DNA from: Calendula officinalis
Taxonomy: Eukaryota > Streptophyta > Magnoliopsida > Asterales > Asteraceae
NCBI GenBank assembly: GCA_963853835.1
Contig: OY970824.1
Coordinates: 67,102,884-67,166,883, forward strand
Direction of reading: 5' to 3'
DNA: 64,000 nucleotides
Part shown: positions 23,149-36,524 of the stretch, one piece after another
Position numbering within the stretch: the first letter of the stretch is position 1
Layout of the letters: each line of letters starts with the position of its first letter
Program-made: the position numbers and the translations under genes
Notes under the pieces: generated by a model
What the model was told of the DNA's origin: nothing
The model's database searches: none
The model's input: the letters and a program-made list of their open reading frames with translations, nothing else

Positions 23149-24792
23149 CCCTACGTTTGACGTGAATCAGAAACAAATTAGAAACATACGGACTAAATCT
23201 GCTTGATAAATCATGAATGACATGAAAAAGGCAAACCTGTGAAGTAAGCCTCAGGGAAAATAAAAAATAAAAAAATTGGGGCAGATCTAAGCACCAAACG
23301 AAATGAAAGAAGTTGAGTCACCTTTGGATCGAGGTTTTGGAAACAATGATTACTTGTTTAGCAACAACAAACGGAGAGAAAATTAGCGGTAGAAACAGAA
23401 AAGAGGTGAAGAAATTTTTGTATTGCGAGAGTGTTGATATGATAATCTAAATTACGTGACACACTATTTGTATAAAGTAAATTCAGAAATGCAGGTGTGT
23501 TTGAGACTTGAAGGGTATTATTGGGCTTTCATTTGGGCCACTTTTGGGTTCACACCTAACTAATGTATAGCATATGGACCAGGCCCAGGACCACATTTTG
23601 TAAAATAGGGAAGGCTATGAATTAGGTCATTTGATGCCATTTTAATTCTATTTGTGTTTAGTCTAGAACGTCCAACGTTATTATTATATCATTATTGATT
23701 ATTGATTATACATGAAAATTGAGGGAGATAATTGTTGGGTTAAATTGAATGTAATACCAATTAAAGGTGCAAATTAATGGGTGTATGAGTCTTTAAAATG
23801 TTGAATCTTTCTTGTAAGTTAAGTTGTCGCATGTCAACTTTTAAGTGCCTACATTATATTTTTAAAGGTGTAGCTATCATACAAAAATATGAATACCAAA
23901 GCGGTAGGATGTTTTAGTAATTATAGTTTTTTAGGACAATTTTCATATTTAAAGTGCTAGAAAACATAAAAACCGGAACCGAACCGGAATTGGCGCCGAG
24001 CCGAACCGGAACCGGCTTAACCGGTTCGGTTTCCGGTTCTTAGATTTGATAAAAAAAATAACAAATCGGGTTGCCGGTTCAATTCTGGTTTAACCGGGTT
24101 TAAAACCGATATTATAAAGGGTCTTTTTTACATGATATCTAAGCTATTTTAATAGACCATTGACATTCTATATTGAATGTATCACGTTTCCAATTGAGCC
24201 CGACGGTTTCTCTTCTTCGGCTCTTCGTACATACGATAAATCACATCGGTTCCTCACTGTCTTTCAATCAAAGATCCTAATAATCAACTCAAGAATGGAT
24301 CATAATTGGGTTAATACGCAAGAAATTCAAGCAAGATTCATATATACATAAGTTATCTCGATGGAACATAACCGCGTTATCATGATCCATTGATTCATAA
24401 TGAGTTTTTATATCATAATGTGTTTTTTGTAATGAATTATGAATAATCCGGGTTTACCGGTTTTTAGAACCGCCTGAAGGTCCGACCCGACACCGAACCG
24501 GAGCCGGCACCGGTTAAACCGGTCCAGTTTTCGGTCTTAAAATTTTCATTTTTTAGGCAAGCGGGTTTACCGATTCCGGAACCGAACACACCCCTAAGTT
24601 GGTGTGTAACATGTGTTACTGTGTTAGGCATGTAAGGCTCAGCACGTGTCAAATTGTAAACTTGTGTGTGGTTTGTATATGAGTTTGTCTAACTCATGCT
24701 AAAGAGCATGAGATAAGATATATTTAGTGGGCTAAAAATTTCCTAAACAATTAAAAATAGCATTTAGTTATTGAAAAAAATGAAGTTCATTA
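23149..24792. other. SIN3-like 5' flank and spacer with hAT-like relics
   Basis: The 5' UTR/promoter of the SIN3-like gene lies in the first few hundred bases (no clear TATA box seen). About 23965-24120 and 24440-24600 are rich in inverted ACCGGAACCGAACCGG-type repeats and end near GAACACACCCCTAAG, as in hAT MITEs, but clean termini were not found. No gene. Confidence 0.5.
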
Positions 24793-25112
24793 GACTACCC
24801 TCATTGGTAGAATGGGGGTTGAGTCACCAAATATTATATTTGGAAAAAAAGGAGAGATGGTCACTAAAAGAGGTGACCTAAGTTGGTGGAGAGGACTAGC
24901 TAGGTCACCAACAAGGGTCACCCGTCACCCCCTTTTTATTATTATTATATTTTTTACTATGATGTGGAATATTGTGATCGGTTGGTTTGATTGAGTTGGG
25001 TTGGGTTATTAATGAGTGTAAAAAATAAGATTGGATTGGGTTATGTAGGTGGAAGAGAGAGAAATTATTCTTTATTGAGAAAGTTAGGTTGAGTTGCTAA
25101 TGGGGATAGTCT
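24793..25112. mobile_element. Harbinger-type MITE with TTA duplication
   Basis: 320 bp. The ends GACTACCCTCATTGG and CTAATGGGGATAGTC are inverted repeats of about 15 bp; TTA flanks both (24790-24792 and 25113-25115). Confidence 0.7.
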
Positions 25113-26491
25113 TAGTGGTTATTTAATAACTTTATGAAATTTTAATATCATTAAATTTATATTATTTTATACCCTTAGAGCATGAATTAGACAAATTGTT
25201 TAGAAAAATTTATAATAGAAGATATATAAAAAAATGTTTTAAAAATCCAATATATTTACTATTTTAAAAAATGTACAAAAACCCATGGAACTAAAGAGGC
25301 TAAAAAAACACATCATATATAGAAAGGTGATAAAGCATTTATTAACTATATATATGGCATAGTAAAACTTAAAAGGGTTGTTATGTGTTATAGGACGAAT
25401 GATATAAAATATAAATCAACTCAAATTTCCATGATTAATGTAAATTGTTACTCTTCTGTGTTAAAATAGTTTTTGTCTTGCTATAAATGATTAATGAAAG
25501 TTTTTTTTTTCTAAAAATTAATGCAATGGCATATATGACACATATGACCAAAAAATATTTAACATTTGATATTATGTGCCCATGACACATACTTGAAAAG
25601 ATATATGAAAAATGATCACATTAATTTTTTCCTATTAGTTGTTTTTTTATTATTTATGTGTAGATGTGTAGATTAATAAAAAAAATGTTAACTTCTCTAA
25701 TGTATCAAGAATCAAGATCAGGTACTCAATAGTTACTCATAGTTCTCAAAATTCAGTTGTTAGGCGAAGTTTTTAGGAAAAATGTAACTTTTCTTGGGAC
25801 TATAATTAATTGGTGCTACGAGTCTTGTTAGGTGAAGCTAATCTTATGAAAAAGTTAGTTGAACGAGTGTCGTTAGCCACCGAGCCTCGAGGTGTCCTCA
25901 TCACTTGGACTATCATGGGTCTTACTCTCTAACTTTTCTTGGAGGTATTTAGTAAATGGTACATTTACTATTTTTAAAACAAAAAAATAAATAGCTAATA
26001 CCACGCAAACGGCATTTTAATGCAGTCTGTCATTTCTGCACTCACCATTTGACCATATTAGGTTTACACTATTTTATGTAGTTCGTAGCATAGTGTTGCC
26101 CGACATTGGCTGGACTAAGGGTGTTCAAAATGTGCATGTGAACAGTGCCTACAAAAAATTAGGGGCCCAATGATTTTCTTGCATACGTATCAACCTAGGT
26201 TAATTATTGGCACAAATAATATTAGATTATATTACTTCGTATTAATAGCCATCCGAAGTCATAAGCGAGTTGGGAAAACTAAATGTTATAATATTTTAAC
26301 TATAATTTTTGATTATTTAAGTTTTGAGGTCTAATTTTTTAGAAAAAAAATGTATCGGGCCTCAAAAACTCTGGACCGGCCTGATTGGCCATACTGATTT
26401 TGTTACAAACCTAAAGCACATATTGATTGTTTTACTCTAACAAACACAATTACGATCTCCCAAATTGATATCAGAAGCTCTACACTGCATT
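25113..26491. other. AT-rich spacer downstream of the ABCB pseudogene
   Basis: No gene. About 26105-26386 is a degraded repeat (GGGTGTTCAAAATGTGCATG ... GGACCGGCCTG) related to the copy at 43154-43425. Confidence 0.5.
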
Positions 26492-27974
26492 TCAGTCCAT
26501 CTTATGGTTGGAAGAATTAGGCTTTTGAAGACTAACCAAGGAGTAGTATACTCCACTAGACCCTTTTGCTAGCAAGGAGCCATGGTTCCCCTTTTCCACC
26601 ACCTTCCCCTTCTCCAAGACCGCAATTGTATCACAACTTTGTATGGTACTCAACCGGTGGGCCACCACCACACTTGTCCGCCCCACCATCATTCTCTCGA
26701 GTGCATCTTGCACCACTTTCTCTGATTGACTATCCAGTGCACTTGTCGCTTCATCTAGTAACAAAATAGTTGGGTTTTTCAATACTGCACGGGCTATAGC
26801 AATGCGTTGTTTTTGTCCTCCAGATAGTTGCACCCCTCGGTCGCCACACCATGTATCATACCCGTTTTTCAAATTTGTTATAAAATCATGAGCATTCGCT
26901 GCTTTTGCAGCCTCGATGATCTCTGATTCGCTAACTTCTTCGGAAGCCCCGTATATGATGTTTTCACGTATACTACCTGCAAACAATGTCGGCTCTTGGC
27001 TCACGAGTGCAATATATTTCCTTAGAGTTCTTAAATGGTACGATCTTATATTTCGTCCGTCGATTCTCACAACCCCTTTCATCGGGTCATAAAATCGCTC
27101 GATCAACCCGATTATGGTTGACTTCCCGGACCCACTTTCTCCAACCAACGCAGTTGACTTTCCGGCTTCAATGTCGATGGAGAAACCATTAAAGATCATC
27201 ACATCAGGCCTAGCAGGGTAAGCAAAGTCAACGTCATGTATCTCTACGCGTCCCGTAATGATCTCAGCTTTCTTACCATCAGGATCCTCGGGATCTATCA
27301 ACGTGTATCGGTCCAATACCGTGAAAACCGATTGCACTGCATCCGACCCTTTGGCTAGATCATTTGTCATGGTCCCAGCCTCCGCAATGACCCTGCCCGT
27401 GTTTAATAACACCATAAACGCCTGAAAAAATGCTTTTGACCCGAGTTGACCGTCACTAATCAATTTCCCACCATACCAAAAGCCTAGAGCCCAAGTACAA
27501 GCTATAAGGCTTTGAGATAACCCGAGCCCGAATCCAGCATACCAAGCTTGCCGGATGCTTTCGCGCATTGGCGCTTTTTGTGTCTCTTGAAGCATTTTAA
27601 GGATTCTTGTTTGAGATGAGAAAGCGGTGATTGTACGCAGATTAGAGACGGCTTCGGCTGCGATCTTGCTGCTTTCTTCTTGCGACTTCATTGCTTTTTG
27701 TGACATGTTTTTTAACATAACTCGTTTGAAATAAAAACAAATGATTATTAGCGGCTGAACCACTATCAAAACCAAAGCCAATCTCCATGTGATCACCAAC
27801 CCCATCGTGCAGGCAACAGTCACTGCGGAGAATGTTTGAATTAGAAGTGAGCATCGATCACCCCCACCAATGATCGCACCTGCAAAGTCATCGTTTCGTC
27901 AATTAATTACTCTATGAAAAACAATGTTCTTAACAAAAAGTAGCAAGCAATAATCTAAGAACCTAATGATTTAA

Positions 27975-28340
27975 TTTAGGTTAAAATGCATTTTAGTATC
28001 TTGAAATTGGCTGACTATTCAACTACCCTGAACTATTAAAGGTGGAACATTGTACCATGAACTTGACAAAATGATCGATTCAGTACCCCGACTCACTAAT
28101 TTGATCTTATTTTTTTCTCACGTGATTTGCTTATAATATCAATATATTAAGATGAACGTACATTTTTTAGTCTGTCAAATGCTCCAACGAAAGTAAGTCA
28201 AATAAGAAAACCGATCAAATAAATGAGTTATGAAACTAAATCGACAATTTCGTAAAGTTCATGGTACTATGCTGCATCTTTAATAGTTAAGGGTACTAAA
28301 AGACATAATCAGCCAAATTCAAGGTACTAAAATGTACATA
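27975..28340. mobile_element. Foldback MITE in ABCB pseudogene intron 6
   Basis: Inverted ends AAAATGCATTTTAGTATCTTG (left) and the reverse complement type CAAGGTACTAAAATGTACAT (right), with further matching inner arms. Absent from the same intron of the other two ABCB copies. Confidence 0.7.
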
Positions 28341-31109
28341 AACTGGGAAATAGAAATGCAAAAAGCACCTTATTGTTTAAACAATTTATATCATATAAAT
28401 CACTTGTTATAGTAGTGTAATATTTGGCATTTTTTAGCAAAAACCATACCAAATTAGCATCAGTAGCGAGCCTCGAGCAGATTGCTCCACTTGAATTTTC
28501 ATCTTGATCGAACCACCCAATTTCAAAGGTCAGTATCTTTGCCAACATCTTTTCTCGTACCCTCTTCGTCAAGACCCATGGCAGCTAAATTGTATTGCTG
28601 AATGATGTTTATTACTATCGAGAAACCTCCCAAACCCGCAAAACACAGTGTATAAATCATTGTTTTGTGCTTGATCTCATCATTATCCACCAAGAAATAG
28701 ACCGATATAATCGATCCAATTGAGTATGAAAAAACCGGCTGAACTGCACCGGATAGAATTGCGCCAATGCTCCCAATTAATGCTTGCTTCCATTCAGGAA
28801 AGCTCATTTCTAAAAGCCTCTTAAAAGACGGCGCTGGAAACTCTTGGTTAGTCTGCGTGATAAAGTTGACCGACGTTGTTGAGTTCGATCGGCTGACCGT
28901 TGACTTCCGATGGCTGCTTGTGTTGTCAACATGATCAAATGTGTAACGATCTTTGGCTTCATCGTTTTTCTTGTTTTCTTGAAGGCGAACAAGTGACGTG
29001 TAGACACCGTTTTCAATGTGAATGAGGTCATCATGGGACCCGGACTCGACCACCCTGGACCACCACTATCACGTCTGCATTTCTAATTGTGGAAAGGCGG
29101 TGAGCTATGCCAATGGTGGTTCGACCAATGGATGCATGGTCAAGTGCTTCCTGAACCACACGTTCGGATTGAGAGTCGAGTGCACTTGTTGCCTCGTCTA
29201 AAAGAAGGATACGAGGAGACTTGATGATTGCACGGGCAATTGCAATTCTTTGCTTTTGCCCACCCGACATTTGAACTCCTCTTTCACCAACCTAATATTA
29301 ACAACAAGCTTATTAAAATAAGTTACATATGATTAAATATTTGCCCTGTTAATCATAAATAATCTACCAAATCTTTCGAGCGAGTTTCAATATGTTTGTC
29401 CCATTTTATTGAGGACAATAACATTCGACTAGTGTTCGATTTAAAAATGTAAACAAGAGTCCTCGGTTTTGCCAAGACTATAACCATTTAACCCGACAGT
29501 GAAGACCCTATTAGTAAGATTATACTATTTGACAATTGGCAAATGGCATATGTAGAAAGAAAGACGACGTACTAAAATAATTGAATTATGATTCTATGAG
29601 TTTGTACTTTGTAGGACACCCCATGTTTCCTTTTTATATTAGTTAATCGAAGGAGGAATCTTTGACCCAAATAACCCGGAGATGTGAAAATTATTGACTA
29701 CATTTTCCTGACATTTCTTGCCCAATTCATTTTCATATGAGAAAGATTAAGAAATATTTTCATTACGACTTCTTTTATAATAACTTTATAACGTATGTAT
29801 ATAGTATTTTATAAATGGGTAAAAGGAGAGAGATCATTGTTGAACACCCGGGCCCGCAGAAAGTTGAGGTTTTAACTCTGGTGTACACGGCCTAATTGGT
29901 ATTCAGACTTTTTTCCCTGATCATCCTAAAGTGTTATAGTTAGGTTTGAACTTGAGTCTCTTGTGAGAGAAAAGGTCTCATTTTCCACTTTAACACTTTA
30001 AGATGGTTTATGTATAGTATTTTACAAGATATACCAAACACTTTGATTAAATACACTAAAAATGAAAGGATGGAAAAATAAACCTGTGTGTCATAGGCTT
30101 GAGGTAACTGAGAGATGAAATTATGAGCATTTGAAGCTTTTGAAGCTTCAATCACTTCTTCCATGGTTGCATCTTCTTTGCCAAAAAGTATGTTTTCTTT
30201 AATGGAGGTCGTGAATAAAGCGGGTTCTTGACTCACCAAACCCATTTGTGACCTCAACCACTTTAGTTGAAGCTTATCAATCCTCACCCCATCTACACAA
30301 ATCTCTCCACTTTCAGGATCATAAAACCTCTGCAATAATGCAATCACCGTCGAACCCACTCCCGCCCACCAACGCAACCGTCTTCCCTGCCGGAACTTTT
30401 AAATTGAGGTTTTTGAATATCACAGATTCCGGTCTCGACGGGTAAGCAAAATTTATGTTCTTAAATTCGACTCCTCCTGAGACTTGTTGCAATATCTCGC
30501 CTTCCATGTTGTCTGAATCGATTTCTGGAATTCTTTTGATTATTACACTTATGCGTTCACTTGCAGCCATTGCATCAAAGAAGTAGTGCAATGTGGATAA
30601 TCCAGAACCAAATGATCTACATTTGGGTAGTTAAGCTATACTTAGAATAGGACAAGATATGCAACCCATTGATAAAATTCCTTAATGAAAACAAACAAAA
30701 CTTACAATCCACCAATGGCGATCCCAGCTCCAACAGACCACACGGTTCCTCCTCGAGCTCCATGATACATCACCAATCTACTACCGTACCAACACAAGAA
30801 AGCCCAAATTGCATAAACGAGCCCGTTGCTGCCCATCGCGAGTCCTTTAGCCAAACCCTGCTTTAAACCTAACTTCACAAGGTCTTATTTTCACCCACAA
30901 ATGAATAAACACGGAAGAAATCGCCTGCTCTGCCACCGCATCAGCCTTATTATACTCCTCCCTCATCTTTCTTGATAACCTCATCAGAACCCTTCCATAA
31001 ATCATAACTAGAAGTATAATAAACGGAAGCCCAACAATTGCTAACCTCCATAGTAATACAAATGCCACTACATTTGCTCCAACAAAAGTTGCCATGTTCA
31101 TCACGAACG

Positions 31110-32442
31110 TGTAGGAGCTAATACCAATTTTCATTAATAAAATACAATTACAATAAGGGAAATTGACGAATACGTTTACAAAAGATTGAAACAAACTAAA
31201 TAGAACAAACAAGTACAAGGTTTTGGTTGAGTCTCGTGAAATTCACGATCCCCTTAAAATAGATTCGTTGTCTATTTCCCAGGGTAAAACAACCGAGTAG
31301 TTTTACACTACCGGATATAATCCAAGCCAGAACAAGTACCGAAATTAAGAGCGTTTTCTTGGAGAGAAAGCTGTGAAAGAAGAAGTAGGTGTAGAAGGTG
31401 TGTTTACAAATGAGACCCAAGGTCTCCTTTTATAGTGTAGAATGCCAAGTGATGTTTAATCAAAACATTAAATGCATTCAATACAATTAAACAAGAAATC
31501 AAAACAGTAATCTGCACTAATTGCAGAATTTTCGTAACTGTTCTGCTCAGTCCTTCTGGTCAGTCCAGGAACTCAGTCCGAGAACTCAGTCCGAGAACTC
31601 AGTATCAGAAGTCAGTATACGAACTCAGTATTGGAAGTCAGTGCATCAGCTCAGTATCAGACTGATGCTGCGCAGGTCAGTATCAGACTGCTGCTGCGCA
31701 GGTCAGTATCAGACTGCTGCTGCGCAGGTCAGTATTGGAAGTCAGTATCAGACATCTGCTGCGCAGATCAGTACTGCAGGTCAGTATGAGACTGCCTGCT
31801 GCGCAGGTCAGTATCAGACTGATACTGCGTAGGTCAGTATCAGACTGCAGCTCAGTATGCATCGAACACTCAGTGCGAGGAGGTCGGTATTGATCGGTTC
31901 AGTACTGAGGTGGTCAGTATGAAAAAATCAGTACTGAGGAGGTCAGTACGAGACAACTGCAGTGTCGATGAGGTGCAAAAATTGACCCGCACGAGCCCGG
32001 AATTTCGGAGCTGCATTCGTGCCCGCAGGTCGCTCGGGCGTACACGAGTTCAAGCCATTTCGGGCAACTCAGTCCAAATTATTTGCACCCCCCCCCCCCC
32101 CCCGCGCGTAGGCGTGCGGGTAAAACCCATGTATAAGGATTTAATCTTCCATACAACTTCCAACCTTATAAACCAACAAATGGTTTCATCTTTTTCCTAT
32201 GTGGGATACTCTCCCACATCCCCCACTTCCAAGATTTCTTGTATCAAACACCCTACTTTGAGAGTCGATATCTCATTCACCACAACTCGACTTTGGACAC
32301 GCTATATACCGTTGCGTAGCTCTCATATAGGAGAACACATAGCTACCAACCAATAACTATATATAACACATATATATATATATATATAATTATATAGGTC
32401 CAAAGTTGGTGAAAAATCATTTTATCACAACTTTTTCCAACA
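31110..32442 (-). repeat. 3' LTR of the copia element (1,333 bp)
   Basis: Minus strand TGTTGGAA...CTACA. Near-identical to the other LTR except for an expanded CAGTATCAGACTGCTGCTGC minisatellite (about 31545-31860), a few substitutions and the length of the C-run (32090-32103) and TA run. A TATA box (CTATAAAAGG, minus) is at 31426-31435. Confidence 0.95.
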
Positions 32443-32998
32443 ATCCCCCACATGAATAGAGATCGATTGAAAACACCACAAACCATCGATAAATGTTCAA
32501 CAGTCAAGTCTTGCAAAGGATGGGTAGGTGTTAGCCTTTGAACCCTCCCTTGAGAAGCACACTTAGTCTCCTAGCAGTCAGTAGACGCGATGTCCTTGAA
32601 CTGAGTCGGCCTTTTGTGTAGACGACGGTATACATTCTCACAAGACTCTCCCTAACTTGTTCATATCCTCTTATCGTGCCCGTCTTGGTCATGGACACTG
32701 CCTGGTTCTGCGAGAGCTACTAAGAATTGTGCCCAACAATCCCATTCGAAGCGACCCCACTTCTCTCTCACATAGGTGATTCTCTACCACGAATCATTAA
32801 AAGCCATAGTGCTTATCCTCATTGTCACTGAACTAGGAATGGACTAGGAAGTAGTACAATGTACTCCCTTTAAGAATGTATGGAGGAATTCCGTTACCCC
32901 CACAGTGACATCCCTTCGTTTATACAATTAGGTTGTCCTATTGAACCTAGATCTTGGGATCTCCAGTCAACTAGGTTAGGTTTCCTTCGCATAAACTT

Positions 32999-35900
32999 TT
33001 ATTCCAAGGGCTTTAGTCCCATTCCATTTGACGACTTATTAACTAACTCTTTGCTTAAGCCTTTCGTAAGCGGATCCGCGATGTTATCTTTTGACTTTAC
33101 ATAGTCAATCGTGATAACTCCAGTTAAGAGTAGTTGTCGTATCGAGTTATGTCTACGTCGAATATGCCTTGACTTACCATTATACATTGCACTCTTGGCT
33201 CTACCAATAGCCGATTGGCTATCACAATGTATACAAATGGAAGACAAAGGCAATGACCAATTTGGAATACATTCCACAAATTGGCGTAGCCATTCCCCCT
33301 CTTCACCACTTTTATCCAAGGCGATAAACTCAGATTCCATTGTGGATCTAGCTATAATCGTTTGCTTGTACGATTTCCAAGATATAGCCGCACCTCCAAG
33401 GGTAAACACATAACCACTTGTAGATTTGGAATCCTTTATATCCGATATCCAATTCGCATCACTGTATCCTTCTATCACAGCGGGATATCTAGTATAATGT
33501 AGTCCATAATTTGTAGTGTACCTCAAGTACCGAAGTACTCTAGTAATACTTTTCCAATGTTCGACACTTGGATTACTAGTGTACCGACTTAGCCTACTCA
33601 CCGCATAAGCTAAATCCGGTCTTGTACAACTCATTAGGTACATTAGACTACCAATAATCCTTGAGTATTCTAATTGATTCACACTTTCACCTCTATTTTT
33701 ATATAGATGGTGAGAGGTGTCAATTGGAGTACTAACTTTATTAGTGTCTCCCCCACTAAAATTCTCAAGAATTTTATCAACATAGTGTTTTTGAGTTAAC
33801 ACAAGTCCATCATGGGTGCGTACAATCTTGATTCCAAGAATGACATCCGCCAAGCCCATGTCTTTCATGTCAAACCTTGACTTCAACATATCTTTTGTAG
33901 ATTGAGTCATCTTATCATTGCTTCCAATGATAAGCATATCATCTACATAAAGACATAAGATGACATATCCATGACTTGTGTTTTTCACATAAACACATTT
34001 GTCACACTCGTTAATTTTAAAGCCACTTTCTAGCATGACATTGTCAAACTTTTGGTGCCATTGTTTAGGAGCTTGTTTCAATCCATACAATGATTTAACG
34101 AGTTTACATACGTTTGCCTCTTGACCGGGAGCAATAAAGCCTTCCGGTTGTTCCATATAAATCTCCTCTTCTAAATCACCATTTAGAAAGGCGGTTTTCA
34201 CATCCATTTGATGAACCTCTAGATTTCTTATGGAAGCAATCGCAAGTATCATCCGAATTGATGTTATCCGCGTAACCGGTGAGTAGGTATCAAAGTAATC
34301 TAGACCTTCTCGTTGTCTATATCCTTTGATCACCAACCTCGCTTTGTATTTATCAATGGAACCATCCGCTTTCATCTTTTTCTTAAAAATCCATCGGTAG
34401 CCTAAAGTTTTACAACCCGGAGGAAGATCAACTAGCTCCCACGTATGGTTTTGTAAGATAGAATCTATCTCGCTTTTAGTGGCTTCTTTCCATTGAGGTC
34501 CTTCCGAAGAAGTTACCGCTTCACGGTAGGTCCTTGGTTCACTTTCTACCATATAGGTGACAAAGTCCGAACCAAAGGATTTTTCAATCCTTGCCCTTTT
34601 ACTTCTTCTAGGCTCAACCTCTTCTAATTGAGGTTGTTGTTGTCTCTCATCATGGACAACTTCGTCAACACGTGTAGACGAACTTCCTTGTTCTTTGTCT
34701 AAACAAGGAAACACATTTTCAAAGAATGACACATTCCTTGATTCCATAATCGTATTTTTGTGTATATCGGGAATCTTAGATTCATGCACAAGAAAACGAT
34801 AGGCACTACTATGATGTGCATAACCAATAAATATGCGATCAACCGTTTTAGACCCAATCTTTTGAGTCTTAGGAAGAGGAATGGCTACCTTAGCAAGGCA
34901 CCCCCACACTCGTAAGTACTTATACGAAGGTTTTCTTCCAAACCAAAGTTCATACGGTGTTTCATCCTTTTCCTTACGTGGTATCTTATTTAAAAGATAA
35001 TTAGCCGACAAAATGGCTTCCCCCCACATTTCGTGGTTTAACCCCGAACTTATAAGCATGGCATTAACCATCTCTTTCAAGGTACGATTCTTTCGCTCGG
35101 CAATACCGTTTTGCTGTGGCGAATAAGGAGCAGTGAATTCATGTCTTATTCCATTTTGAGAGCATAATGTCGCAAAAGGATAAACATATTCACCTCCTCG
35201 ATCACTTCGTACAACCTTGATTTTCTTATTAAGTTGGTTTTCAACCTCATTTTTATACAAAATGAATTTCTCAATTGCTTCATCCTTACTCTTAAGTAAG
35301 TATACATAGCAATATTTAGTACAATCATCAATGAACGTAATGAAGTACTTGTTACCACCCATGGTAGGAATTGATTTCAAATCACACACATCCGTATGAA
35401 TCATATCAAGTGGTTCGGTATTTCTTTCAACCGATCGAAATGATGTTCTCGTAAGTTTGGCTTCAACACACGTGTTGCATTTGTGAGTCGAATCAATATG
35501 GAATGTTGGTATGCTATTTAATTTAATTAAACGACGAATTGAATTAAAATTTACATGGCCTAAACGACCATGCCAAACATTTGACGTTTCAAGTAAATGA
35601 ACGACATTAGTAACATTTTTATTAAAATTTCGTTTAAAATTTCTCAAGTTTAATTTGAACATACCATTAAGGGCATAACCCCTACCAACATCCATTCCAC
35701 ATTTTGATAACACAATTTTATCGGATTCGACCACAACTCGAAATCCAAACTTAGTAAGCAACCATCCGGACACAAGATTCTTACGAATCGCCGGAACATA
35801 CAACACATTGCTTAATGTGACATCATTTCCGGAAATCATCCTTAAGATGACATTTCCTTCACCTTTGATATCCGCGGTAGCCGAGTTTCCCATAAAAAGT

Positions 35901-36187
35901 TTTTGTCCATTTTCAACATCTTTGAAAGTGCTAAACAAACTTTTATTGAAACACACGTGACGGGTTGCACCCGTATCGACATACCATCCACTTGAATCGT
36001 TTCCCACCAAATTAACTTCCGACAACTCGGAAATCATAGCCACAATATGCACATCTTCCTTCATATGCATTTCCATATTAGGCATTGTCACAACATTTGT
36101 CATTTTTATCAAATAAAAAATGCAAATATTTGACCAATAAGCCTCAACAATTATACTTATTTCGATTAGAAGTAAGATATTTTTCAA
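32999..36187 (-). CDS. Copia pol polyprotein without gag
   Basis: An uninterrupted 1,062-codon frame. Protease (WYVDTGATRHVC) is near residue 68. A GAG-pre-integrase His/Cys region follows (HxRLGH...CNTCVEAK). Integrase core D-D-E follows (HTDVCD, SDRGGEY, GIAERKNRTLKEM). RT has AFLNGDLEEEIYMEQPEGF and YVDDMLIIG. RNase H ends with ARSTMESEFIAL and ADPLTKGLSKE. The first 40 or so residues before the protease are not gag-like and contain no zinc knuckle. The ORF being intact argues for recent insertion. A gag-less copy would need gag protein from a relative. Confidence 0.95.
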   Translation of the reverse strand: MKNILLLIEISIIVEAYWSNICIFYLIKMTNVVTMPNMEMHMKEDVHIVAMISELSEVNLVGNDSSGWYVDTGATRHVCFNKSLFSTFKDVENGQKLFMGNSATADIKGEGNVILRMISGNDVTLSNVLYVPAIRKNLVSGWLLTKFGFRVVVESDKIVLSKCGMDVGRGYALNGMFKLNLRNFKRNFNKNVTNVVHLLETSNVWHGRLGHVNFNSIRRLIKLNSIPTFHIDSTHKCNTCVEAKLTRTSFRSVERNTEPLDMIHTDVCDLKSIPTMGGNKYFITFIDDCTKYCYVYLLKSKDEAIEKFILYKNEVENQLNKKIKVVRSDRGGEYVYPFATLCSQNGIRHEFTAPYSPQQNGIAERKNRTLKEMVNAMLISSGLNHEMWGEAILSANYLLNKIPRKEKDETPYELWFGRKPSYKYLRVWGCLAKVAIPLPKTQKIGSKTVDRIFIGYAHHSSAYRFLVHESKIPDIHKNTIMESRNVSFFENVFPCLDKEQGSSSTRVDEVVHDERQQQPQLEEVEPRRSKRARIEKSFGSDFVTYMVESEPRTYREAVTSSEGPQWKEATKSEIDSILQNHTWELVDLPPGCKTLGYRWIFKKKMKADGSIDKYKARLVIKGYRQREGLDYFDTYSPVTRITSIRMILAIASIRNLEVHQMDVKTAFLNGDLEEEIYMEQPEGFIAPGQEANVCKLVKSLYGLKQAPKQWHQKFDNVMLESGFKINECDKCVYVKNTSHGYVILCLYVDDMLIIGSNDKMTQSTKDMLKSRFDMKDMGLADVILGIKIVRTHDGLVLTQKHYVDKILENFSGGDTNKVSTPIDTSHHLYKNRGESVNQLEYSRIIGSLMYLMSCTRPDLAYAVSRLSRYTSNPSVEHWKSITRVLRYLRYTTNYGLHYTRYPAVIEGYSDANWISDIKDSKSTSGYVFTLGGAAISWKSYKQTIIARSTMESEFIALDKSGEEGEWLRQFVECIPNWSLPLSSICIHCDSQSAIGRAKSAMYNGKSRHIRRRHNSIRQLLLTGVITIDYVKSKDNIADPLTKGLSKELVNKSSNGMGLKPLE

Positions 36188-36524
36188 GTGTTAACTCAAG
36201 AAGTCTATGACTATCTTGTATCTTACAACCAATGTCAACAAATATAAATTTTTAAATCCAAAATTGTTTTAAACAATATATCAAGTTATTTAAAATCAAA
36301 CTTTAAAAACTTGATATAATAAACTTTAAATCCAAAAATTTGATTTAACAATTTAAACAAAATAAAATTGGAAATTTTTCGAAAGACTCAATTGAACCTT
36401 TTTGTTCTATAAAACGTTTCAATCACCACTTTTCCGAATCTATGCTATTAACGAGCAAAATCCGAAAAAAAATATATGTATTTTCCAACCGGTATTAGCT
36501 AGAGAGGAAAATCTATTTTAAGTT

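Noticed and set aside
26566..26769. 67-codon frame identical at 26566 and 43803
   Set aside because: Antisense to ABCB NBD2; identical only because the two loci share the conversion tract.
31521..31832. 103-codon frame in the copia LTR
   Set aside because: Translation of the CAGTATCAGACTGC minisatellite on the strand opposite to the element; not kept in the other LTR.
31545..31860. CRISPR-like array of short repeats
   Set aside because: The units are contiguous and imperfect with no unique spacers, and the genome is a plant; it is a minisatellite.
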